Source of the DNA: Symbiodinium natans
Lineage: Eukaryota; Sar; Dinophyceae; Suessiales; Symbiodiniaceae
DNA length: 64,000 nt
Reading direction: 5' to 3'
Assembly (NCBI GenBank): GCA_905221605.1
Contig: CAJNDS010000671.1
Span: 29,017-93,016, forward strand
Below the pieces are notes generated by a model. That model was not told the origin of the DNA. It searched no databases and was given only the letters and a program-made list of their open reading frames with translations. This document shows, one piece after another, positions 41,944 to 53,836 of the stretch. Made by a program: the position numbers and the translations under genes. Each line of letters begins with the position of its first letter. Positions within the stretch are counted from its first letter, which is position 1.

Positions 41944-42048
41944 CAAAGCCAGGAACCAGAACCTGCTGACAAAGCCATGAACCAGAACCTGCTGACAAAG
42001 CCAGGAACCAGAACCTGCTGACAAAGCCATGAGCCAGAAACCTGCTGA
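41944..42048. repeat. 26-bp tandem repeat, four copies
   Basis: CAAAGCCAGGAACCAGAACC plus TGCTGA is repeated at 41944, 41970, 41996 and 42022 (the last is 27 bp), alternating AGGA and ATGA. Confidence 0.95.
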
Positions 42049-42230
42049 GCACTGAGCAGCAGGGGCGGCAACATCTGATCTTTCTGCCGGAAGGGCGATG
42101 GGAGACCAGTTTCTGCAGGCCTTCGTCCCGACAAGGTCACTCCCCGACCCGACCCTGTAAGCGCAGACGCACCTACCTGTCATTGTTCCAAAATCCTTGT
42201 CAACTTTGTCATGGTTACAAGGAACCCTAG

Positions 42231-42763
42231 CTAACGCGGTGATGGACGCAGTCCTCTCAAGAAACTGCCCATAAACATGACCGGCAACTTCTTTCTGCAG
42301 CCCGACATCACCATGATGAAATACAATGGCACAGAACGGAAGAACTTCGGGCGCAGCAGGCTGTAGTAGTTCAGCCAGATGTCATCTCGATTGAAACCCC
42401 GACAAAACTCGCGAGCGTACTCCCTCGCGATTTCGACTCTATCCCTGTCATTTGTGCCGATGTGGTAATCTTTCAGTTGACACTCGTGTTGCCACCTGGC
42501 ATCTGTCAACACAACTGCTCGCTCAATGTCGCGGTCTTGCTCTGACGCTGGGTTGCGAGACAGATCCACGTACTCTGCCCCAGAGCGCCATAGATCTGGA
42601 TCGCTTTCTGCTGGACAAGATGGCGAGCTGGCAGCCAGAAGTTGCAGGCTTTGCAGATGTCGATAAGCTCGGTGTTCGTGGGAAGTCCCACGTGGCAGCA
42701 GACCAAGTCTAGCGGGCCAGAAGATCCTGAAGACGGACGCGGTGAGCGGGATCGATCAGCCAT
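42231..42763 (-). pseudogene. frameshifted or spliced unrecognised gene (minus strand)
   Basis: From an ATG at 42763 the minus strand reads MADRSRSPRPSSGSSG, then VGLPTNTELIDICKACNFW and ARHLVQQKAIQIYGALG. Near 42600-42570 the protein-like reading moves by one frame and continues as YVDLSRNPASEQDRDIER, DYHIGTNDRDRVEIAR and FNRDDIWLNYYSLLRP to TAG at 42231. Both parts look like genuine protein and together give about 175 residues. The shift could be a sequencing error, a mutation or a missed intron. The Arg/Ser-rich start suggests an N-terminal tail. No family is recognised. Confidence 0.38.
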
Positions 42764-43567
42764 GGCTCCAGCGTGGGCACGATCGGAGCCGAACGCTTCA
42801 AGTTCCATCTCAACGTCCACGCCGCCTGTGGCTGTTGCTCCCAGAGGCCGAGGCCATGAACGGGATCCGTTAGCCATGGCTCCAGAGGGCAAGTGAACTC
42901 GCGGAAGCTGCAAGAATGCGATCGAAAGAGACGTGGCTCCACAGCCAGGAAATAACTCCGACAGGCTGCTGCAGTGAACTATGAGGTGTCCTACAGCGTA
43001 CGCAGTGGACGCCCAGGCCTAGTTGTGCGGCGCTGCGACTGAGGATCGACAGCCTCAAGAAGAGTCATGCCATCCTCTGAGGACATTAATACCCGGCAAT
43101 AGAACATAAAGCTAACCAGAGTGATCAAAGAGCCCCCAGCCAAGCCTTACGCTTCTTCTTGCTTGTCACTGTTGAAAGAACGCGCAAGAACATAACAGAA
43201 CGCGCACTTGGATGCCCATTCCGCGCAGTCGCACCTTCCAGCCCAACGTCGATGAGGCTGGCAGACGCATGCCGTCTTGTTTTGGAGGTGACATACCCGC
43301 TTCACACTTCTGTCTTGGGCCTTCATAGATCAAGCATCATGTGGTAGTCTCGAAGACTATGTTACTCATACAAGACAGCTACGCAACACTGGATAGCTGT
43401 ATTTTCTTTGCGGACGCGAAGGCAATTTGTAGGACGAGTTGTTTCTAGCGTCCTTAGTGTGGATGGAGGGAGGGCGCTGGCCGGAGGAAGTCGTCGGAAA
43501 AGATTTTCTTAAAGGACAAACAAGCCGACAGCTTCCCACTGTCTGCTGATCTGCTCTAAATGACAAT

Positions 43568-43682
43568 GAAGGAATCAGTTTTGCTTGCGTTGCAAGAGCT
43601 CCGGATGCGACTGCGCGGAAAGGGCGTCGAAGAGCGCGCTCTGTGATACTGAAGGAATCAGTTTTGCTTGCATTTCAAGAGC
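43568..43682. repeat. 32-bp direct repeat, two copies
   Basis: GAAGGAATCAGTTTTGCTTG begins at 43568 and again at 43651. The matches extend to about 32 bp with few changes. Confidence 0.85.
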
Positions 43683-44037
43683 GTGTGCTCCAAAGTACAT
43701 ACATTTTTCTGCTGCAGGCACCGGCATTGTTGACATCGTCGGAAACAGATCTGTAGAAACAATTAATTCAAGTTCTGTCCATTGCATTCTTTCAATCTTC
43801 TTGTCCAGAAAAGCGACCCACGATCGCCGCAGCGCCCTTCCGAACGAACTCTTCCAAGCGAGCGACGTCCGTCTTCTAGCCTTTTCGCCTCTTTCAGCCC
43901 CAAGCGCTGAACTCATTGGTACTACGGGCTACTCAGGGCTACTGGACGAGCTTATGGGTGACTGGACCAGCGGTGGCTCCACCAGGTCTAGCTTGCTTAC
44001 ACACAACAGGTCGGTCTTGGGGCGCAATCAAAGCTAG
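43575..44037. other. open on both strands, unrecognised
   Basis: Minus 43575-43916 (113 codons, contains SWVAFLDKKIERMQWTELEL) and plus 43585-44037 (150 codons) are both open and partly protein-like. I cannot choose a strand or name a family. Confidence 0.25.
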
Positions 44038-44157
44038 CTCACAGCTTGCAACACTGCTTGTGCACCAGGTCACGATTCCGAGCTTGAGGCGTATGGCTTC
44101 CCATGGCATTCTGGGCTTGCGTTGTCGACTCTAGACCGCCGGCGCCTTCCTGTACCC

Positions 44158-44287
44158 ATGCTGGCTTCGATGGCAGCGGACATGGCCCTGCGCATTTCAA
44201 TGGCACCGACCGGCCATAGCGCTGCGCATGCTGGTTTCGATGGCACCGGACATGGCGCTGCGCATGCTGGTTTCGACGGCGCCGAGG
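44158..44287. repeat. 36-bp minisatellite, right cluster
   Basis: About 3.6 units at 44158, 44194 (deleted), 44227 and 44263, homologous to 39513-39613 and in the same orientation. Heptamer-rich sequence resumes at about 44305. Confidence 0.88.
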
Positions 44288-46216
44288 CACGTGTCTTGGT
44301 CAGCAAAACCCTAAACCCTGTACATCCAAAATCTATCCCTCGCCCCTGCAGGAGTGGGAACACCAGCTGCTGCCCTTTTTACGTGACGTTGTCAACGTAG
44401 TAGCCGGCAACCTCCACGACATCCAGTGGCGCCCAACCTCCATATGTGGCTTATTGCAAAGTTAGGCTCCTTTTGGGGGTTCATTTCTACACTGGCGTTG
44501 TGTGAGAAACACTGATGCGGCCCTCGCTTGCTTCTTCGACGCCCCTCGCCGACATGCTTGCAAACGATGATGTTTGCTCCATCTCCGTTTCAATTTTGAC
44601 GGAATTGAATCTACCACGTGTTTCGGCTCTTGAGAAAATCCCAAGCTAATCCTGAGGGAAATGCTACTAGGGCGCTAGCCCGACACGACTACGCCCGAAA
44701 GCATTAAGCCCTAAACCCTGAACCCCTGAACCTCCAAGCTCTCGGAAAAACATCGACGCTGAATCACTCAAGCTCCTGAACGCGGCCTGTCCCTTCCGTA
44801 GCTGAGGTTTAGGGTTTGAGCTCCAAGTTCTCTAAACCTCTAGACTCTAGACCCAACAGGAACGCAAAACAACCCGAAGCCCGATCCTAAATCCCGAAAT
44901 CCCCCCTTGCCCACGCCCCCCCAAATCATGGGTTCCCCTACTACCCCCTCTTTACTACCCTCCATCGGTGGCCCCCACAAGTAAGGCGGGATCATTAAGC
45001 CTCATTAAGGCTATTTAAGTTTAGGGTTTAGGGTTTAGGATTTAGGGCTTAGGGAACCCATGACCCAAGTGCCCGAAATTCCTGAGATTGGAAACTCCCT
45101 GAGCCCATGGCCACCGTCCCTCTCATGTTGATCCTTGAACCAGCCGTAGATATACTGGCAGCTATGGCCTTTGCTTTCAGACTCAGGGTTTGGGGGTTTG
45201 GGGGTTTGGGGGTTTAGGGTTTGGGGGTTAGGGCTAAGGGCTCATCCCTGAACCCCCTCAAACCCCCCTAAACCCAAAGGCCAAGACAAATCCAACTCGT
45301 GGCTTGTCAGAGCTTCGTTTGACCGGGTTCTTAAGGTTTGCGACTCGAGATATCCACAGCTACTGTGGTTTACCTGTTCTTGATGATGTAAACCCTAACC
45401 CTTCCCCTGCCCAGTGCTAAGATACTCCAGGTTTAGGGTTTAGGGGTTTCAGCGTACGCCTCTAAGGCCCGCAAGCCTTGAACCCCAAATGATTTGCCCT
45501 CCACTCCAAAGCAGCCAAGATGTCTAAGTTTCCAAGGGCCCCAGACCCCAAGGGGCCCCCTACACCCCAAAACCTAAGCTCAGAAGCGCTAAGCATTAAA
45601 CCCCCCGTGCTTCCCCTAGATACGTCCACAAGGCCCCTAAACCCTAAACCCTAAACCCTAAACCCTAAACCTTGAACCCTAAACCCTGATAAGCATGCGC
45701 TGCCCGGGAGGCTGCTTCCATCTTCGGGGTCGGCGACGAACTCCTTGGAGATTGCCCGGGGAAGGTTGGGGCTTAGAGGGTTTGAGGGTTTATTAGGGTC
45801 TAGGGATTTTTAGGGTTTATTGGGTGTTTTTTTTTCAGGGACTTTTTAGGGGCTTTAGAGGGTTTAGGGGGTTGTTGGGGTTTAGGGGTCTTTAGGGGCT
45901 TGAAGGGGCTCAGAGCATTGAGGGCTTCATGGGGTCATGCGGCTTAGAACTGACGGATTTATAGCGAGGTTCATGGGGTGTACAGGGTTGGGACAATTGA
46001 AGGGCTCAGCGGGGTTTAGGGTTTAGGGGGTTTTGAAACCTAGCCCCCAACCCTCAACCCTCAACCCTAGCACCTCGAGGGGGGTTGAGGAGCTCAAGGG
46101 TTGTTAGGGGTTTTTGGATGGAAGGCGTTCATTCTCTGCCGCCTCCCGGCACAAATCTCACGAACCTGCGCCAAAGGAAGCCCCGAAAGACCCGAAGCCC
46201 CAGGGTTAGGGTTTCG
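44288..46216. repeat. heptamer mosaic resumes, no gene
   Basis: G-rich runs at 45018-45052, 45190-45230 and 45429-45448 and a C-rich array at 45632-45686. The stretch 45770-46030 is GGGTTTAT-like decay. No gene is supported. Confidence 0.65.
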
Positions 46217-46465
46217 GGTTTAGGGTTTAGGGTTTAGGGTTAGGGTTTAGGGTTTAGGGTTTAGGGTTTAGGGTTTAGGGTTTAGGGTTTAGGGTTTAGG
46301 GTTTAGGGTTTAGGGTTTAGGGTTTAGGGTTTAGGGTTTAGGGTTTAGGGTTTAGGGTTTAGGGTTTAGGGTTTAGGGTTTAGGGTTTAGGGTTTAGGGT
46401 TTAGGGTTTAGGGTTTAGGGTTTAGGGTTTAGGGTTTAGGGTTTAGGGTTTAGGGTTTAGGGTTT
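46217..46465 (+). repeat. longest TTTAGGG array, about 35 copies
   Basis: Nearly perfect heptamers over about 249 bp, with one TTAGGG unit near the start and a decayed tail to 46495. It is the longest clean array in the window. Confidence 0.97.
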
Positions 46466-48172
46466 TTAGGGTTTAGGGTTCAGGCTTTAGGGTTTATAGG
46501 GCTTCCCTGAGCCACAGAAGCCGTTGATGCCGGCCAGGCAGCGAGCTTGCCGATGAAACGGTCGCCCTTTCTCAGCGTCCTGGAGCGTTTTCTGGGTTTA
46601 GGGTTTGGGTTTAGGGTTTGGGGTTTGGGGTTTGGGGTTTAGGGCTTAGGGTTTAGGGAGATGCTCACTCGCTGCGGTGTCTAGGGCTTAGGGTTTAAGG
46701 TGCAGGGGTTCAGGGTTTAGGGGTTAAGAACCGACTGTGTTTCTTTTTGAGCGGGGTTTAGGGCTTCGTACCCCAACAATCACAGGATAGATGGGGCCCT
46801 AAACCCTAAACCCTCAACCCTACTTGGGCTATCGTGCTTCCGAAGGATGCAAAGGCTTCGGTGGCGGATTTCTCGTAGACCCTGGTCTCAACAGAACCCT
46901 TAAGAACACCCTTCAAGAAGCCGTCTCAAGCTCTCAATAAGCATGCAAGTCCTTACTTAATTAGGGTTTAGGGTTTAGGGTTTTTCGGTTTAGGTTTTAG
47001 GGTTTAGGGAACCCTTAAACCCTGAAGTCCTCAAGACCCTAAGCAAGGGAGATGGGCAGCCAAGGCTCAGGTAACCTTTGCTCGGCTCACGACCATCCTT
47101 GCAGATCGGGCAGTGATCCATTTATAGGGTTCTTAAGGGAGGGAGTTTAGGGTTTAGGGTTTAGGGGTTTGGGGTTTAGGGGGAGGTTCATCGGGGGTAG
47201 GTACCTAGGCAACCCTAGGGAAGCTTAGGGAGCCGAAAGTTGGGGAGTATTAGGGAACCTTGGGTTACATACCCCCCTTGAACCTCCCTCCCTTAAGAAC
47301 CCTATAATCCATGGGTAGGCTCACGGTGCGAGAATGGGGCTCGGGGCTGAGGGAACGGGGCCCAGTCGCACTGCTTGAAGCTTTTTCGTTGTCTTCTTTC
47401 TCCCTTTCGCATTATTTGGGTTCCTTTAGGATTTTTCGACTTTTGGAATTCGAGAGCGAAAGACATCTTAGACAAGGATGAGGCTTGAAGGCAGTTTATC
47501 CCAAGGCAGTGGGGTTTTGCTTCGGACCTTGGGTTTCTTCTGGTGCTGAAGAGTGGAGGAGAGGTTCCCAATGATACCCTCTAACTAATTATCCACACTC
47601 CCTGCCACACACGTGGCGGAAGCAGCGTCCTTGCAAACCACATGACCCAAACAACAAATACTTAACCTCCTCCTACACATGACCTGGATTTTCTATGGAT
47701 GGCTTTCGCGCCTTGCACTTTGGATGCTAAGGGGGAGGGGGGCTGACGAACATTATTTGATGGAGATCATGCCTTGTGCCCTCCCCGGATCTGTCAACAG
47801 GCCTCGGGGGTCATGCGAAGTATTGCAATCTAGATGATAGGAATCCCCCCCCCTCCCCGCCAATCCACCGCAACTCCCCACTATGAATACGTGTAGATGT
47901 GAATCTGCACACGTGGGGTGTGCTCCTTTTTTTGAAGCTTCTCCAATCCGAAGCCCCAAAGACTGTCGTGTACTTCTCCGAGAAACCTAAGGCCTCATCA
48001 AGGGTTGCTATGGCTCAAGGCTCTGGGCTTTGCGGGCTTAGGGCGGGGGTTAGGGCGGGGGTTAGGGGTTTTGGGTGTTTGCCGTTGACTCAGGTTGCGG
48101 CGTAATCCGCTGTGGCCACGAGCTCTTGAAGGTCATGAATTGGCTGCCGATCCTTCAGCGACTAAACAGGAG
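46466..48172. other. gene-free mosaic
   Basis: G-rich runs at 46595-46655, 46962-47008 and 47147-47180. The segments 47290-47700 and 47750-48130 are unique and carry no supported gene. Confidence 0.6.
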
Positions 48173-48270
48173 ATTCCGAAATTAGGGGGTACCTTGTATA
48201 GGTGCTGATTATAAGGGAATCTTACTATTTGGGGGTCAGTATTAAGAGACCTGTATCTTCGGAAAACCCA
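48173..48270. mobile_element. inverted-repeat element, family B (B5)
   Basis: GATTCCGAAATTAGGGGGTA, ATTATAAGGGAATCTTACTA and TATCTTCGGAAAACCC keep the family order. Confidence 0.68.
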
Positions 48271-48385
48271 CATACCAGAGAACACTCCTCAACAGGGCAA
48301 TCACCAGGGATCGCGGACTTCGGAAATCGGCGAAAGCACCAGTTGGAGTCACACCGACGGCTTGAGTCACCCTGTTTGAGCTTGC

Positions 48386-48570
48386 TAGCCCAGTAACCAT
48401 CTTATAGTGAAGGCACCCTTGATTTGGTTGGCTACTTTAGAAGGGCCCTTGATATATTATTATATAATATAAATATAAATATAAATATAAATATAAATAT
48501 AAATATAAATATAAATAAATATATATATATATATATATATAATGGGTAAAGGGTAGCACTGGGGTACCAA
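48386..48570. mobile_element. inverted-repeat element, family C (C5) carrying a microsatellite
   Basis: TAGCCCAGTAACC and GTGAAGGCACCCTTGATTTG pair with AAAGGGTAGCACTGGGGTAC. The centre is replaced by (AAATAT)n then (AT)n at about 48463-48541. Confidence 0.65.
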
Positions 48571-48969
48571 GGGACTTGGGGCTGGGGCTTATAGGGGCTA
48601 TCAGGTCATTCCCATGCCGCAAACCTGAAGAACCTCAAGCCAACCCGCAAGCAGGCTTCGCAAATAGCATGTGGTCACTTCTCAAAATTTCGGTACCTTT
48701 TCTGGGGTACCCTAAAATTTCGGGGCCGCTTGAGAATAGAAGCCCCAGAAGCGGGCCCAAACCCTAAACCTAAACCCTAAACCGTAAGCCCTAAACCCTA
48801 AGCCCTAAACCCTAAGCCCCTAAGCCCTAAACCTAAACCCTAAACCCTACGCCCTAAACCCTAAGCCCTAAACCCTAAACTGACCAAATGTGCTGTTGGA
48901 CAAGGTGCTTGATCTTCCGAGGGGTCAGCGGCTCCTTCGGGCCATACCTGCAACCAGCTCTTTGAGTTG
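48571..48969. repeat. unique spacer, then mixed CCCTAAA/CCCTAAG array
   Basis: At 48757-48880 CCCTAAA and CCCTAAG units are interleaved. The earlier part is unique with no gene. Confidence 0.75.
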
Positions 48970-49083
48970 GGGTTTAGGGTTTAGGGTTTAGGGTTTAGGG
49001 TTTAGGGTTTAGGGTTTAGGGTTTAGGGTTTAGGGTTTAGGGTTTAGGGTTTAGGGTTCAGGGTTCAGGGTTTAGGGTTTAGG
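48970..49083 (+). repeat. TTTAGGG array, about 16 copies
   Basis: Near-perfect, with two TTCAGGG units near the right end. Confidence 0.96.
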
Positions 49084-49467
49084 TATGACTGTAGAGGTCG
49101 TGTGAAGCTAGGTTCCTGCGTAGTGTGACAAGAGCAAGAGCCCTTCTTGCTTCGGGAACCTAGTGGAATGAGGGCGTTACTGCCCCCTTCTGGAGGAGGC
49201 GCAGAGAAACTTGTTGAGGTTCAAGGCTGTAGGTTGCAGGGTTTGGGCTTGTACTTGCAGGGTTCATAGGGATTTTTGGTCTTCGCCTTTACGGCCTTTT
49301 TGTTTGCAAGGGTTTAGGATCAGGGTTTAGGCCTAAACCCAAAACCCTAAACCCTAGACCCGAAACCCTAAACCCTAACTCTAAACCCTAAACCCTCGTC
49401 CGCCTGCACGTTGGCCGATTCTGTCCCGGTGCCGGCTGCTGCCTGGAGACATGGTCTACAGGTGGGG
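49084..49467. other. unique spacer and C-rich run
   Basis: CCCTAAA-type run at 49333-49396. No gene is supported. Confidence 0.6.
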
Positions 49468-49688
49468 AGGTTCCTCCTTTTCCTCCTTATACAAACAGTC
49501 ATTCATAGGGATTGTAGTAAGGGGGTACTGTGACAGTCATTTATACGGATTATTATAAAATGGTTGCACTGTAACAGTGATTTATAGGGATTATAAAAAT
49601 GGGGTACTGTAACAGTCATTTATGGGGATGAAAGTAGGGTACTGTCGTCCCCCGACGAAGGACTGTTTGTACAAGGGGGAACATCCCA
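49468..49688. mobile_element. family A element with internal amplification (A7)
   Basis: The ends match the family (CTCCTTATACAAACAGTC; GACTGTTTGTACAAGGGG and GAACATCCCAA). The inner ACAGTCATTTATAGGGATTA segment is repeated four times with a 36-41 bp period, roughly doubling the usual length. Confidence 0.72.
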
Positions 49689-51052
49689 ATCTCTCGGGTT
49701 TTTCCTTGGACCGTTACGGCTGTTTGTTTTGGGGTTTGGGGACCCTTCTTACAGATCCTTATGGTTTAGGGTAGGTTGCCAACAAAGGTACCGTTGCTCT
49801 TCCTATGATCCTGTGAACCCTGAAGCCCCTACAAGACCCACCAACCAATACCCAAGGCCCCAAGGCCCTAAGACCATCCTAACGAAACCCTCAAATCCTA
49901 AACCCCCTAAACCAAACCCTAAACCCTCCAAATCCTTGAAAACCTAGACCCTTGCTAAGTACTCAAACTCACAAGTTCCGAGGGTCTAGGGTTCAGGTTT
50001 AGCGTCTAGGGGTTTAGGGGTGTAGTGCTCAGGGCAGAACGAACAAAATGCATCTCAGAAGCCCCCAACGTGCTTTCCGATACCTGCGAAATCGAGCAAT
50101 GCTCTGCTCTATAACCTATAGGCTTTATGGTCACCACCAAGGCTGCCATCAACCCTCAACCCAACAGGTTGCTCTTTAACCCCCCAATAAAAGTTTAACT
50201 TTTAGCTCCCTTAATATGAAATTAGAGGAGCCCTAAACGTATAAAGCGAGAAAGTTGTAGTAAAGTCCCACCAACCCAACATCCAAAACCCAAACCCCCA
50301 AGAGTCGCTAAAGATTCCGCGTGTCGACACGGAAAGATGCGCGCGAGCGCGCGCGCGCGCGAGCGCGCCTGCGCCTGCGCCTGCGGCTGCTCCTCGGCAG
50401 CCTCCCATGGCGGGGTGTACGACTCCGATTCCTGCGGATTTGGTCGCAGGGCTTGCCCTAAACCCTTAACCCTAACCCCTGAACCCTGAACCCTAAACCC
50501 CAAAGCCTAAAGCCTAAACCCTAAACCCTAAACCCTAAAGCCGCTCACCTAGGATTAAGAACGACATGGAGTTGCTCTAGATTATAGGTTGGGACCCTCT
50601 TGTGGAGACCCCTGTCCTACGTGGGACTCCGTAGGGAATGGCTCCTCCCCACCCGAAAACAAACGGAAATCAGAACCTCATGAGTTGTAGGACTTGTGAC
50701 CCAGCTTCGCCCCCCAGCCGCCCAGGCTTCAGGGTAACAGGAGCTCACCGGGATGTTCAACAGCGGATGCAGGTGCTCGGGCGTTTCAGGGTTTGGGGGT
50801 AGCCCTAAACCCTAAACCCTAAACCCTGAAGCCTAAACCCTAAACCCTAAACCCTAAACCCTAAACCCTAAACCCTACCCGAAGGCCGCACTGAAACTAG
50901 GGTTTACCAGGTGACCTGCCGGCAGAGTCATCGATTCCCGAGTCCGCGGACACGATACTTCAGGAACCCTAAACCCTAAATCCTAAGCCCTAAACCCTAA
51001 ACCCTAAGCTGGCTTTTTGTTGTCCTGTTCTTGGGATCTGGTGGTTCTGATT
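49689..51052. repeat. gene-free mosaic with CG-alternating tract
   Basis: C-rich runs at 49895-49930, 50455-50540, 50808-50878 and 50965-51008. Positions 50339-50392 alternate G and C (GCGCGAGCGCGCGCGC, then GCGCCT triplets) and could form Z-DNA. No gene is supported. Confidence 0.65.
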
Positions 51053-51134
51053 GGGGCACCTTACTGGGGTACCTTTTTGTAAGGGGATCCTACGATTTGG
51101 GGAGTCCCCTAGTTTCGTAAACCCCCCCCCCCCC
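51053..51134. mobile_element. inverted-repeat element, family B (B6)
   Basis: GGGGCACCTTACTGGGGTAC, TAAGGGGATCCTACGATTTG and GTTTCGTAAACCCC. The left terminus is short. Confidence 0.62.
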
Positions 51135-51572
51135 CCTATGGCTCCCAGCCCGAACTTCGACGCGGAGTTCGCTTAGTTCTCAGACTAAAGGGTATATTTA
51201 GGGTTTAGGGTTTACCTTTAGAACCCAAAACCTAACTTTTTGTAGCGCTCCCAAGAATCCTATAACGGGATGTATGCTAAGAACCACCAAGAAAAGCGGG
51301 TTTTGGGTTCTGAAGGCCATGCCCGATCCATCTGAAACCAGCTGCAAACTGATGCACAGCTTGGGGCAGCTTTGGGGTGAGTCTAGGAAGAAGCCGGGTT
51401 TAGGGTTTAGGGTTTAGGGTTTAGGGTTTAGGCTCCACCTGCACCTAAACCTGTGTGTGACTTCTTGTGCAACTCAACTGTGTTGCCCAAATGGTGATTA
51501 CTAGCCCCGGCAGCGAGTGCAATCTGCTCTGCGGGGGTCGGTGGGGAGGCGGGGGCCTCGAGGGTGCGCTGG
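51135..51572. other. unique spacer with a G-rich array
   Basis: TTTAGGG array of about 5 at 51397-51432. No gene is supported. Confidence 0.6.
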
Positions 51573-51647
51573 TGGGTGCCTTATTGGGGCCCTTGTTATA
51601 AGGGGATCAAACGGACTCTACTAGGGGTCCCTTATTACCCCCCCCCG
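51573..51647. mobile_element. inverted-repeat element, family B (B7)
   Basis: GGTGCCTTATTGGGGCCCTT, ATAAGGGGATC and GGGGTCCCTTATTACCCC. The outer TTTCG termini are lost. Confidence 0.5.
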
Positions 51648-51991
51648 ATGAAACTGTAGGGTCTGGGGTCATGAACGTTTTATTTGATCCCTTAGCTCTA
51701 AAATCGAAGTGCCCAAGCCCGCCTTGTCCTCAGCCGCCTCCTCGTGCCTCTCCGCTTGCAGGGGCAGAATTCAACCCTACATAGGCCCCCGAAACCCGGA
51801 ACCGTAAAGCTTGGACCCGAAATCGAAACCCTTTACGAATTCCTGGCTTCCCCACCCCTCCCTCGAATTGAGGCAGCGCAGACAAACCCAATCACATATC
51901 GGGACACCATCGAGGCGCCCAAGCTTCGCACCCTATACCCTGCTTAGAATCACAGACTTAGCCCAGCCACATGACACTAAAGGCAGATACG
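51648..51991. other. unique spacer, nothing recognised
   Basis: Plus-strand frames are open here but carry no domain. Confidence 0.45.
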
Positions 51992-52086
51992 GTGGTTTCC
52001 GGAATTACAGTACCTTGTTCAACTCCTTATGATAAGGGAGTTCTACTATTTGGGGGTCTGTTTTCGGGATCCCCTGTTTTCGTAGC
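51992..52086. mobile_element. inverted-repeat element, family B (B8)
   Basis: GGTTTCCGGAATTACAGTAC, GATAAGGGAGTTCTACTATT and CCTGTTTTCGTAGCG. Confidence 0.6.
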
Positions 52087-53725
52087 GTGAGCCTCTCACG
52101 TCGTTCCAGTCCAGGGGGTTGCTCAACATCCTTGGCCGGATACATGAAACCCTAAATCCTAAAACATGAGACTCCTAAAGTGCAGTCAGACATGAGATGC
52201 CAGTCAGCTAAACACTTAGGGGGAGAGGGTGTGCCCTGAAGTCTTTGGGGCCTGAAGTTTCTGGGGGCTGATTGCATCCCCAACTTGGCGAAGTTGCGGG
52301 TGTGGGAACTGGAGTGCGCTAGAGAACTCCAGCTTCAGTGCTTTCCCTCGCAATGTCGAACAAGGGCGCTAGGCGGTGCATTTATGCTGCCGCACACACA
52401 TAAGTAAGCCTTGGAGTGACGCGGCACTAACCTTGCATGGCTGTTACATGTCCCACAGCTGCGCAAAAAAGACGCTCACCCCTGTGAAGCATCATCAGTT
52501 GCCGAGCTTCTTTGGCGAAGCTCGGAACATCGTGCGGCGGCGAAGCTGATTCCTCAGCGAGTTGGACAATCAGGGTGTTGGATGCGTGTTGGATGCGTGC
52601 TAGGGCTGTTTTACGGCTTAGGGTTTAAGAGTTCAAAAACCATAGAGCCTCAAAGTCTTGTGTTCAACTTGGCTTTAAGGTTTAGGTTCCCAAGCACCCC
52701 AGGAACCTTTCTGGGTGTAAGTGATCCAGGCATCTCAACCCTGGAAGAGGTTGAGCTTCAAGGCTCAGGGTTTTTAAGGTTCAGGAGACGACTTCGAAAG
52801 GGGTGAGGGGGTGGGGGGTAGGTCTAACTGGACGCTCGATGCCATTGCAGTGTAAGCGTGTCCCGGACTTGTCGGTGTGGTGTCCCTACTTTGGAGTAGA
52901 GCCTGAAAAAAAGTGTGAACTTTCTAGGTATACGTAGCTATAATCGGAACCCAGAACCAAAAAAAGTATTAAAGTTAATGCTCCAAACCCAGGTGTAGGT
53001 GTAAGGTGGCCAAGTGGGGGCGCCACCCTTGTCGCTCCCTGTGCGGCGTACGGCCGGTACCCAGCGACAGAAATCCGCCTTCTTCGTCTTGCAAAGGCTG
53101 CTTAGACCTATATCTCTCCCCCCCCTATTCTCTCGCTCTGCTCTCTCTCTGCTCTCTCTCCCCTCTCTCCCTGTAGTGCTCAGATTTCTTTTGAAAAATC
53201 AGGTTTCTCAAGTTAGGTGACCTCATTCTGCAGCCAAAGGCTACATTGGGGTTTATGTACTTCCTGATTGGGGGTTTTCGGGCTCCGCAAAATAGGCCGC
53301 AGGGTTCACTTAGACATCTCAAGGCTTTCGAGTCGAGTGATGGGCTTTAGGCTTTAAGTTTTGTGCTCGGCCTGATCTAAGGAACTTAAGAAGATTGCGA
53401 ACTGAACTCCTTACGCCACTCAGCTCTTTCAGTGTTTGAAATAAAACCCTAAGGCCCGTAACACCCCTTGCTCACTTAATTGGCTAACATAATGCGAAAC
53501 CCAACATTAAATTACAAATCGTCCCCTAAATCTCGGATTGCCCTTGAAACCCTCTGAAAAAGCATTCCTGAATATGATCTTCTTCAACTCAAATAGGGAG
53601 CATTTAACATGTCCTCAGGGCCTATCTAGCAATCAAGCCGTACTTACACCTTAGAAAGAACAGGTTGGAGAGTGGAAAACGTCCTTGTTGAAGGGCCAAG
53701 CTCGAGACGCGCTGTTGATGACCCC
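52087..53725. other. long gene-free unique region
   Basis: Heptamers are nearly absent. A CT-rich stretch (TCTCTCTGCTCTCTC) lies at 53115-53170. No supported gene, RNA or element. Confidence 0.5.
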
Positions 53726-53836
53726 TAACCCTAAACCCTAAACCCGAAACCCTAAACCGTAAAACCCTAAACCCTAAACCGTAAAGCCCTAAACCCTAAA
53801 CCCTAAATCCTAAACCGTAAACCCTAAACCCTAAAC
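53726..53836 (-). repeat. CCCTAAA array with CCGTAAA variants
   Basis: About 15 units. CCGTAAA and CCCGAAA variants are spaced through it. Confidence 0.9.

Noticed and set aside
46217-46465. A true chromosome end
   Set aside because: The array is short, internal and followed by more than 17 kb of sequence; it is an interstitial array.
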